Shown: one piece after another, positions 1 to 6,065 of the stretch
How positions within the stretch are numbered: position 1 is the stretch's first letter
Layout: each line of letters starts with the position of its first letter
From: JAVVRI01 sp036654795
Lineage (GTDB): Bacteria > Bacteroidota > Bacteroidia > Bacteroidales > Tannerellaceae
Direction: 5' to 3'
DNA: 29,514 nucleotides
Assembly (NCBI GenBank): GCA_036654795.1
Contig: JAVVRI010000010.1
Coordinates: forward strand, 1-29,514
Made by a program: the position numbers and the translations under genes
The notes under the pieces: generated by a model
The model's input: the letters and a program-made list of their open reading frames with translations, nothing else
The model's database searches: none
Told to the model about the DNA's origin: nothing

Positions 1-1008
1 AATAACAAGCCGGACGGTATGTGCCGTTGCGCTTGCAAAATGGCTATTCACGCACAGACTTCCGAATGGAACATGACTGTTTACGATGCTCACGTAAACT
101 TGCTGCGTTCACAAACAGAAGCTATGTCTGCTGCCCTTGCGGGTGTGGATTCTATCACTGTTCGTCCGTTCGATAAGATTTATCAGACACCAGACGACAT
201 CTCTGAACGTATTGCTCGTAATCAACAACTGCTGTTGAAGGAAGAATGTCACTTAGATAAAGTGGTCGATCCTTCTGCCGGTTCTTATTATGTAGAAGTG
301 CTGACGACCTCTTTGGCTGAAGTGGCATGGAAGTTATTCCTCGAAACAGAAGACAAGGGCGGCTTTGCTATGGCTGCTGCTGACGGAACAATCCAAAATG
401 CCGTTAACGCTTCGAACATCGCCCGTCGAAAAGCGATTGCTACACGTCGTGAAATTCTGTTGGGTACGAACCAATTCCCTAACTTTAACGAACTGGCTGC
501 TGCCAAGATTAAAGAAGCTGAGGGCTGTGGTTGCAGCGGCACTTGCGGTGAAGCAACGATTCCTACGCTCGATTTTGCTCGCGGTGCTTCCAACTTTGAG
601 GAACTTCGTCTGGCCACCGAGAAGAGCGGCAAGACTCCGAAAGCATTCATGCTTACTATTGGTAGTCTGGCAATGCGTCTGGCTCGTTCACAATTCTCTT
701 GCAACTTCTTCGGTTGTGCAGGATATAAGGTGATCGATAACTTAGGCTTCGATACCATTGAAGCTGGTGTAGAGGCAGCTGTTACTGCCGGTGCTGAAAT
801 CGTTGTCCTTTGTTCAAGTGATGATGAATATGCTGAATTGGCACCTGCCGCATACAAAGCATTGGCTGGAAGAGCCGAGTTTGTTGTAGCCGGTATGCCT
901 GCATGTATGGACGAATTGAAGGCTCAAGGCATCAATCAATTTGTAAATGTAAAGAGCAACGTGCTCGACACACTGAAGGCTTTCAATGCAAAATTAGGAA
1001 TCGCTTAA
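1..1008 (+). CDS. mutA: Methylmalonyl-CoA mutase small (beta) subunit, 5' partial
   Basis: Small subunit of adenosylcobalamin-dependent methylmalonyl-CoA mutase, which interconverts succinyl-CoA and (R)-methylmalonyl-CoA on the cytoplasmic route to propionate. The frame is open from base 1 with no start codon that fits the family, so the N-terminal half of the TIM barrel lies outside the window. The visible part has end-of-barrel segments shared with the large subunit (QTSEWNMT, VDPSAGSYYVE), then a Rossmann-like C-terminal domain (GCAGYKVIDNLGFDTIEAG). At the cobalamin-binding position there is no DxHxxG motif, as expected for the non-catalytic subunit. A Cys-rich stretch, GCGCSGTCGE, sits in the linker between the domains (about bases 526-552). 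The stop at 1006-1008 is 12 bases before the mutB start, so the two are surely co-transcribed. Confidence 0.95.
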   Translation, partial: NNKPDGMCRCACKMAIHAQTSEWNMTVYDAHVNLLRSQTEAMSAALAGVDSITVRPFDKIYQTPDDISERIARNQQLLLKEECHLDKVVDPSAGSYYVEVLTTSLAEVAWKLFLETEDKGGFAMAAADGTIQNAVNASNIARRKAIATRREILLGTNQFPNFNELAAAKIKEAEGCGCSGTCGEATIPTLDFARGASNFEELRLATEKSGKTPKAFMLTIGSLAMRLARSQFSCNFFGCAGYKVIDNLGFDTIEAGVEAAVTAGAEIVVLCSSDDEYAELAPAAYKALAGRAEFVVAGMPACMDELKAQGINQFVNVKSNVLDTLKAFNAKLGIA

Positions 1009-1020
1009 GCAGAAACAATT

Positions 1021-3171
1021 ATGAGACCAAATTTTAAGAATATAGATATAAAGAATGCCGGTTTTGCAGCAACCAATGTTGCCGAATGGGCAAAAGCCAA
1101 TGGCGTAGAAGATGCCAATTGGAAAACACCCGAGCATATCGAGGTGAAAACAGTATATACGAAAGAAGACTTGGAAGGCATGGAGCATCTGAATTATGCA
1201 TCCGGTCTGCCTCCATACCTACGCGGTCCGTATAGCGGCATGTTCGCTATGCGTCCTTGGACAATCCGTCAGTATGCCGGGTTCTCTACCGCAGAAGAAT
1301 CGAATGCTTTCTACCGCCGTAACCTAGCTTCCGGCCAGAAAGGTCTTTCGGTTGCATTCGACCTCGCTACACATCGCGGTTACGATGCCAACCACCCACG
1401 TGTGGTAGGCGACGTAGGTAAAGCCGGCGTATCAATCTGTTCTTTGGAGAACATGAAGGTGCTGTTTGATGGTATTCCATTGAACAAGATGTCTGTCTCC
1501 ATGACAATGAACGGTGCCGTACTACCGATCCTTGCCTTCTACATCAACGCCGGTTTGGAGCAGGGTGCTCAGTTGGAAGAGATGGCAGGAACGATACAAA
1601 ACGATATCTTGAAGGAATTCATGGTACGTAATACCTATATCTATCCGCCTAAGTTCTCTATGCAAATTATTGCCGACATCTTCGAATACACGTCACAAAA
1701 GATGCCTAAGTTTAATTCTATCTCTATCTCCGGTTACCACATGCAGGAAGCCGGCGCAACGGCAGATATTGAAATGGCTTATACATTGGCTGACGGTATG
1801 GAGTATCTGCGTGCAGGTATCAATGCAGGTATTGATGTGGATGCGTTTGCCCCTCGTCTATCCTTCTTCTGGGCTATCGGCGTGAACCACTTTATGGAAA
1901 TTGCCAAGATGCGTGCTGCACGTATGTTGTGGGCTAAGATCGTAAAGAGCTTCGGCGCAAAGAACCCGAAATCACTGGCACTGCGTACACACTGTCAGAC
2001 TTCAGGTTGGTCGCTGACCGAGCAGGATCCGTTCAATAACGTTGGTCGTACTTGCATTGAGGCTATGGCTGCTGCACTGGGACATACACAATCCTTACAT
2101 ACCAACGCACTGGACGAAGCCATCGCACTTCCAACCGACTTCTCTGCACGTATCGCTCGTAACACCCAAATTTACATCCAGGAAGAGACGAAGATCTGTA
2201 AGGAAATCGACCCATGGGCTGGTTCATACTATATTGAGACGTTGACACACGAACTTGTACACAAAGGTTGGGCGTTGATTCAAGAGATCGAAAGCATGGG
2301 CGGTATGGCTAAAGCCATCGAAACCGGTCTGCCAAAACTCCGCATCGAAGAAGCGGCTGCCCGTACACAGGCTCGTATTGACTCCAAACAACAGACGATC
2401 GTTGGCGTAAATAAGTATCGTTTGGATAAAGAAGATCCGATCGACATCCTTGAAATCGACAACACAGCTGTTCGTCTGGATCAGATTAAGGCGTTAGACG
2501 AAGTAAAGGCTAAACGTGACGAAGCTGCAGTGAAGGTTGCCCTTGCCGCCATCACGGAATGTGTAAAGACGAAAGAAGGCAACTTGCTGGATCTGGCTGT
2601 CAAAGCTGCCGGATTACGTGCAACTCTGGGTGAAATCTCCGACGCTTGCGAAGAGGTAGTAGGTCGTTATAAAGCAATCATTAGAACTATATCAGGCGTG
2701 TATTCATCAGAATCAAAGAAAGATGCCGACTTCGTAAAAGCTTGCGAACTGGCAGAAGCATTTGCTAAGAAAGAAGGTCGTCAACCCCGTATCATGGTAG
2801 CCAAGATGGGGCAGGACGGACACGACCGTGGTGCTAAAGTAGTAGCAACCGGTTATGCAGACTGTGGTTTCGACGTAGATATGGGACCTTTGTTCCAGAC
2901 TCCAGAAGAAGCAGCTCGTCAAGCTGTAGAGAACGACGTACATGTAATGGGCGTATCTTCTCTTGCCGCAGGACACAAAACGTTGATTCCGCAAGTAATT
3001 GCAGAACTCAAGCGTTTAGGCCGTCCGGACATCATTGTAATTGCCGGAGGTGTTATCCCCGCACAAGACTACGACTTCCTGTATAAAGCAGGTGTTGCCG
3101 CTATCTTTGGTCCGGGTTCATCCGTAGCAAAAGCCGCTGTTCAAATCCTTGAAATCCTAATGGGAGAATAA
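1021..3171 (+). CDS. mutB: Methylmalonyl-CoA mutase large (alpha) subunit
   Basis: Catalytic subunit (716 aa, the normal family length) of the B12-dependent mutase that rearranges succinyl-CoA to methylmalonyl-CoA in propionate formation. The N-terminal three-quarters is the substrate-binding TIM barrel (YAGFSTAEESNAFYRRNL, AFDLATHRGYDANHPRV, RTHCQTSGWSLTEQDPFNN). The C-terminal quarter is the cobalamin-binding domain, with the base-off DxHxxG motif as D599-G-H601-D-R-G604, so His601 should be the cobalt ligand. It is followed by the usual GVSSLAAGHK and VIAGGVIP segments. The ATG at 1021 matches the usual N-terminus. It follows mutA by 12 bases and is closed by a strong terminator. Confidence 0.97.
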   Translation: MRPNFKNIDIKNAGFAATNVAEWAKANGVEDANWKTPEHIEVKTVYTKEDLEGMEHLNYASGLPPYLRGPYSGMFAMRPWTIRQYAGFSTAEESNAFYRRNLASGQKGLSVAFDLATHRGYDANHPRVVGDVGKAGVSICSLENMKVLFDGIPLNKMSVSMTMNGAVLPILAFYINAGLEQGAQLEEMAGTIQNDILKEFMVRNTYIYPPKFSMQIIADIFEYTSQKMPKFNSISISGYHMQEAGATADIEMAYTLADGMEYLRAGINAGIDVDAFAPRLSFFWAIGVNHFMEIAKMRAARMLWAKIVKSFGAKNPKSLALRTHCQTSGWSLTEQDPFNNVGRTCIEAMAAALGHTQSLHTNALDEAIALPTDFSARIARNTQIYIQEETKICKEIDPWAGSYYIETLTHELVHKGWALIQEIESMGGMAKAIETGLPKLRIEEAAARTQARIDSKQQTIVGVNKYRLDKEDPIDILEIDNTAVRLDQIKALDEVKAKRDEAAVKVALAAITECVKTKEGNLLDLAVKAAGLRATLGEISDACEEVVGRYKAIIRTISGVYSSESKKDADFVKACELAEAFAKKEGRQPRIMVAKMGQDGHDRGAKVVATGYADCGFDVDMGPLFQTPEEAARQAVENDVHVMGVSSLAAGHKTLIPQVIAELKRLGRPDIIVIAGGVIPAQDYDFLYKAGVAAIFGPGSSVAKAAVQILEILMGE

Positions 3172-3192
3172 GTAATTTTATTGATAATCAGG

Positions 3193-3226
3193 AAAGGCGT
3201 GCTAGCTTAAAGCACGCCTTTTTTTT
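3193..3226 (+). terminator. Rho-independent terminator after mutAB
   Basis: A perfect 11-bp stem (AAAGGCGTGCT at 3193-3203 with AGCACGCCTTT at 3211-3221), a 7-nt loop and a run of T follow the mutB stop by about 20 bases. The next gene starts only about 10 bases further on, so this should separate mutAB from the J-domain gene. Confidence 0.9.
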
Positions 3227-3236
3227 ACTTACATAT

Positions 3237-4562
3237 ATGAAGAACAAACAACAAGAACTTTTCGGAGACGAAATTATAGCCCAAGCGCCCCCTTCCGCTT
3301 ATCCGATGATCAAAAAAGGGAAGACGACCTTGACGAAAGTGCAGGCAGAGTTCAATCGCCTCAACAAAAAGATAGCTTCGATAAAAGAAGAACTGAGCGT
3401 CATACCAGAAAAGAAGAATCGCATACAATGCTTTTTCAAGGAAAACCTATCTCCTCTTCAGAATTCGTTTGCCAAAGAGTCATGCAGAATCGGTTTCTAT
3501 TTGGACGAACAATACGACAAGAATGAACTAAGTAAAAAGGATCGTTTTGCTTTATCCGGATATACATTAGAACATTGTAGCACTATTCTTGACGCAATAG
3601 CAGGGCTGGAAGAAGAAGACAGAAAAGCGATAAGCGACATCCATCTCAAGCATCAAATGATTCAAACTGGCCTCTCAAAAAAGCAAATCGATAAGCAAAA
3701 GGTGAAAGATGCATTGGAAGTATTCCCCTTCCTACTCGGCATTAAGCCAACAGCTAAAATGAAAAAAGCCAAAACAGAGGAAGAGCTTTTAAACCTCGTC
3801 GAGGAATACATCCAGGAGCAAATAAAGAAAGAAGCAGAACAAAGCGACTCGGAAAACGGCAACCCAACAGAAAATGAGCCACAACCCGACACCCAATTCC
3901 AAGAGGAGCCACCTCATAAAAAACGAAAAATGACCAAAGCCGAACTGACACGCAAGATACAGGAGGAACAAACCCAGAAGTCCATCCGTACCATCTACAT
4001 GGAACTGGCTAAAGGACTCCATCCTGACTTGGAGCAAGATGATGAAGTGCGCCAAATAAAAGAAGAGCGCATGAAGCAGTTGAACGAAGCCTATCAAAAG
4101 AAAGACCTCTCCTCCCTACTGACCATGCAGCTCAACTGGCTGGAAGAATCTATTAAAAGCCCGGAAACTCAACCGGACGAGGTTCTGAAAGGCTATAACA
4201 AGGTATTAAAAGAGGAACTTAAGAAGTTGAAAGATGAACAACTGATAATGGAACACACCATCGACTTGCCGACAGAAATAGCAGAACTCATCAGCGTTCC
4301 TATGAAAGATTTAGATCTACACCTGAAGCAATTATTATATCGCATGCAACTGGAATACAAGGATATAATGGGCACACTTAAAAAGATATCCACCAAGAGC
4401 GGCTTAAAGAAAGAGATCAAATTATACGTCGAGAATTTTGAAGAAGAAGAAGAAGACTTTTGGGATGACGAACTGGACGAACTATTTGACGTGAAGGATA
4501 GCGAAATGGACAAATTCATGCAGATGCTCATAAATGAAAGTATATTCGGAAAAAAGAGATAA
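3237..4562 (+). CDS. J-domain-like (DnaJ-related) protein, function unknown
   Basis: A 441-aa, highly charged soluble protein with no signal peptide. The one recognisable element is a J-domain-like segment at about residues 248-295: a helix (RTIYMELAKGL), the HPD tripeptide at 262-264, then a basic/acidic helix (EERMKQLNEAYQKKDLSSLL). HPD is the motif by which J-proteins stimulate Hsp70 ATPase. Before it are predicted coiled coils (about 30-55 and 180-200) and a low-complexity acidic Asn/Pro/Glu linker (201-225). The C-terminus has a strongly acidic stretch (about 405-425). Similar proteins occur in Bacteroidetes as J-domain proteins of unknown role. The start ATG has no Shine-Dalgarno sequence and sits just after the mutAB terminator; no promoter is obvious in the short gap, so read-through is possible. 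DnaK partnership is inferred only from HPD. Confidence 0.8.
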   Translation: MKNKQQELFGDEIIAQAPPSAYPMIKKGKTTLTKVQAEFNRLNKKIASIKEELSVIPEKKNRIQCFFKENLSPLQNSFAKESCRIGFYLDEQYDKNELSKKDRFALSGYTLEHCSTILDAIAGLEEEDRKAISDIHLKHQMIQTGLSKKQIDKQKVKDALEVFPFLLGIKPTAKMKKAKTEEELLNLVEEYIQEQIKKEAEQSDSENGNPTENEPQPDTQFQEEPPHKKRKMTKAELTRKIQEEQTQKSIRTIYMELAKGLHPDLEQDDEVRQIKEERMKQLNEAYQKKDLSSLLTMQLNWLEESIKSPETQPDEVLKGYNKVLKEELKKLKDEQLIMEHTIDLPTEIAELISVPMKDLDLHLKQLLYRMQLEYKDIMGTLKKISTKSGLKKEIKLYVENFEEEEEDFWDDELDELFDVKDSEMDKFMQMLINESIFGKKR

Positions 4563-4596
4563 CCATTCGGCAACTAAAGAAAAGGAACTTGACATA

Positions 4597-4630
4597 TTTG
4601 GTAGTTATAATCAAAAAATGATTATCTTTG
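4597..4630 (+). promoter_or_regulatory. Promoter of the cobalamin riboswitch transcript
   Basis: The Bacteroidetes -7 element TAnnTTTG is present as TATCTTTG at 4623-4630, with a -33-like TTTG at 4597-4600, 22 bases upstream. The predicted transcript start (about 4636) coincides with the first base of the riboswitch P1 stem (4637). That is the expected arrangement for a dedicated leader promoter. Confidence 0.7.
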
Positions 4631-4636
4631 CGTTAT

Positions 4637-4822
4637 GCTTTGTTCCTCTTTTCCGCATTCGGCGGGTGGAGGATTAAAAGGGAATCGGGTGAAAATCCCG
4701 AACAGTCCCGCTGCTGTAAGCTTCATTCAAACGGTTGAGCAACTCATGTTTGCCACTGTTCCTTTAAAGGAATGGGAAGGCGCTCATCAAGAACCGGAAG
4801 TAAGTCAGAAGACCTGCAAAGC
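4637..4822 (+). ncRNA. Cobalamin (B12) riboswitch aptamer
   Basis: All conserved cobalamin-riboswitch blocks are present in order. GGGAATCGGGTGAAAATCCC (about 4680-4699) is followed by ACAGTCCCGCTGCTGTAA (the B12 box region), then TTTGCCACTG with TGGGAAGGCGC, and the closing AGTCAGAAGACCTGC. The outer P1 stem can be drawn as GCTTTG (4637-4642) with CAAAGC (4817-4822). It is on the plus strand. Such elements usually repress cobalamin transport (btuB) or biosynthesis genes when B12 is plentiful. Here no credible coding region follows before the hairpins at 4937-5017. A 129-codon frame that overlaps the aptamer is not a believable gene. Confidence 0.95.
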
Positions 4823-4936
4823 TAATTATTTTCGACGGCTTCGAGGAAAGGCCGGAAGAGAAATCATAGGCTACTTACAGACCTCTGCTATTCTTTATCC
4901 ACCCTCCTTTTCATCTCAAGCCAATAGGTGCGTCTT

Positions 4937-4959
4937 TAATTATTTTGCCATAATAATTA
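4937..4959 (+). other. AT-rich hairpin downstream of the riboswitch
   Basis: TAATTATT (4937-4944) and AATAATTA (4952-4959) form a perfect 8-bp stem with a 7-nt loop. It lies between the aptamer and the terminator-like hairpin. It could belong to the expression platform or stabilise a short RNA; the function is unknown. Confidence 0.5.
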
Positions 4960-4964
4960 GGAAA

Positions 4965-5017
4965 AAAAGCATGAATCGAGTGCGGGATGAGCTCCGCGGA
5001 CGATTCATGCTTTTAGC
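4965..5017 (+). terminator. Terminator-like long hairpin ending the riboswitch transcript
   Basis: AAAAGCATGAATCG (4965-4978) pairs perfectly with CGATTCATGCTTTT (5001-5014). An inner GCGG/CCGC stem (4982-4985 with 4994-4997) extends the fold. The 3' arm ends in four T. The A-run on the left means it could also terminate minus-strand transcription. With the promoter at 4597-4630 it bounds an RNA of about 380 nt. Confidence 0.7.
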
Positions 5018-5089
5018 GTATTAACAAAACGGCTCGTTAGCGAAAAAAAGAACAGTTATTGAATCTTGTAATATATTCGTACGAACTGT

Positions 5090-5235
5090 TAGTCCTTTCT
5101 ATACCACTATTTAGATCAAAACATTACTCTAATTATACTTTTGAGCCGGCTCGAAATCAATTTTGAGCCGGCTCAAAAACAATTACGAGCCAGCTCAAAA
5201 GCAATTACGAGCTAGCTCAAAAGCATAATAGCATA
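5090..5235. repeat. Intergenic repeat with 22-nt-period palindrome array, copy 1
   Basis: Four 10-bp palindromic units (GAGCCGGCTC twice, GAGCCAGCTC, GAGCTAGCTC) begin at 5143, 5165, 5187 and 5209, an exact 22-base period with 12-base A/T-rich spacers. A 42-base left flank (5095-5136) and a 17-base right flank (5219-5235) recur at 22879-22920 and 23003-23019, with only two mismatches in the left flank and one in the right. The whole element has the same length and register in both places and the same orientation. It lies between the riboswitch and an outer-membrane protein gene. What it does is not known; no encoded protein is visible. Confidence 0.9.
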
Positions 5236-5345
5236 CAGGCACCTTAGCTTTGGTACGGCTGCTCTGACTTACTATTGTAGGCAACGGACTATTGTTTTAT
5301 AAACATAAAAACATGAAATTAAAACCGAAATAGCATTTAGAGTGT

Positions 5346-5353
5346 TATATTTG
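5346..5353 (+). promoter_or_regulatory. -7 promoter element of the outer-membrane protein gene
   Basis: TATATTTG matches TAnnTTTG and lies 31 bases before the ATG at 5385. No clear -33 TTTG is seen at the right distance, so the call rests on the -7 element alone. Confidence 0.55.
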
Positions 5354-5384
5354 CACTTTGAAACAATTAATAAAGAAAAGAAAG

Positions 5385-5978
5385 ATGAAGAAAGCAACAG
5401 GATTGGCATTAATTGCATTATTGATATTCGTAGCGGTTCCGGCGAAAGCTCAGATCAAGTTTGGTATAAAGGGCGGCGTAAACATATCGTCAGTTCACTT
5501 TAGCAAAGAGGTCTTTAATGCTGACAACGTGACGGGTTTCCAAGTCGGACCGATGTTGGAAGTGATGGTACCGATAGCCGGATTAGGAGTAGATGCCGCC
5601 GTGTTATATTCCCAAAAAGGGTTAGGCGTTGGTTCGGAAACTGTGAAAACAGATTATATCGACGTGCCGGTCAACCTGAAATGGAAATTTGGTTTACCCA
5701 TCTTGAAAGTATATGTAGCAGCCGGTCCCTATGTAGGCTTCCGCGTAGGAGGTTCCAAGTTCTGGGACTTGCCGAAACAGATTGGTGGGCAGCTTGAAAC
5801 AAAGAGCTTTAGTGCTGGCCTTAACTTTGGCGCCGGTGTGGAGGTGGTCAAACACCTCCAAGTAGGCATCAATTACGGACTGGGGTTGACGGATAATTAC
5901 AGTCTCAATTTAGTGAAAGAAATTATTACAGGAGGAAAGAACCGAGGCTTCTCCGTTACAGCTGCCATCTTGTTCTAA
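5385..5978 (+). CDS. Small outer-membrane beta-barrel protein (porin-like family)
   Basis: A 197-aa exported protein of the Bacteroidetes outer-membrane beta-barrel type (PF13568-like). Residues 1-23 are a classic signal peptide ending in AKAQ. The mature part begins IKFGIKGGVNIS, the typical first strand of this family. It continues as alternating amphipathic strands with Gly/aromatic turns (GFQVGPMLEVMVPIAGLGVDAAVLYSQKGLG, KLKVYVAAGPYVGFRVGG) and ends in a hydrophobic strand, FSVTAAILF. A TTG 27 bases upstream would extend the frame, but the ATG at 5385 starts directly with the signal peptide and follows an A-rich leader and a -7 element. No substrate can be assigned. It is probably monocistronic: it is closed by its own terminator. 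Confidence 0.88.
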   Translation: MKKATGLALIALLIFVAVPAKAQIKFGIKGGVNISSVHFSKEVFNADNVTGFQVGPMLEVMVPIAGLGVDAAVLYSQKGLGVGSETVKTDYIDVPVNLKWKFGLPILKVYVAAGPYVGFRVGGSKFWDLPKQIGGQLETKSFSAGLNFGAGVEVVKHLQVGINYGLGLTDNYSLNLVKEIITGGKNRGFSVTAAILF

Positions 5979-6002
5979 AACCTAAAAGTAGAAAGATAAC
6001 AG

Positions 6003-6033
6003 AGGCCGGGCTTTAGTAGTCCGGCCTTTTTTG
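6003..6033 (+). terminator. Terminator after the beta-barrel gene
   Basis: AGGCCGG (6003-6009) pairs with CCGGCCT (6021-6027), followed by a run of six T. It lies about 25 bases after the stop at 5978. Confidence 0.88.
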
Positions 6034-6034
6034 T

Positions 6035-6042
6035 TACTTTTG
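6035..6042 (+). promoter_or_regulatory. -7 promoter element of priA
   Basis: TACTTTTG matches TAnnTTTG directly after the T-run of the preceding terminator and about 24 bases before the priA ATG, giving a very short leader. No convincing -33 element was found. Confidence 0.45.
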
Positions 6043-6065
6043 ACAACAGAAAAGCAGATGTGAAT

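Noticed and set aside
288..857. 189-codon minus-strand frame inside mutA
   Set aside because: Antisense to conserved mutA sequence with no motif or initiation signal of its own.
4635..5024. 129-codon open frame on the plus strand
   Set aside because: It runs through the conserved cobalamin riboswitch and the downstream hairpins; its protein is explained by the RNA structure and has no recognisable domain.
5051..5090. Inverted repeat AACAGTT/AACTGTT (5051-5057 and 5084-5090) as a terminator or att site
   Set aside because: Seven pairs across a 26-base loop with no T-run or integrase nearby; could be chance in AT-rich DNA.
5090..5235. CRISPR array
   Set aside because: The repeat unit is only 10 bp of palindrome with 12-nt spacers that resemble each other, and no cas genes are present. 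The regular period is better explained as a palindrome array.
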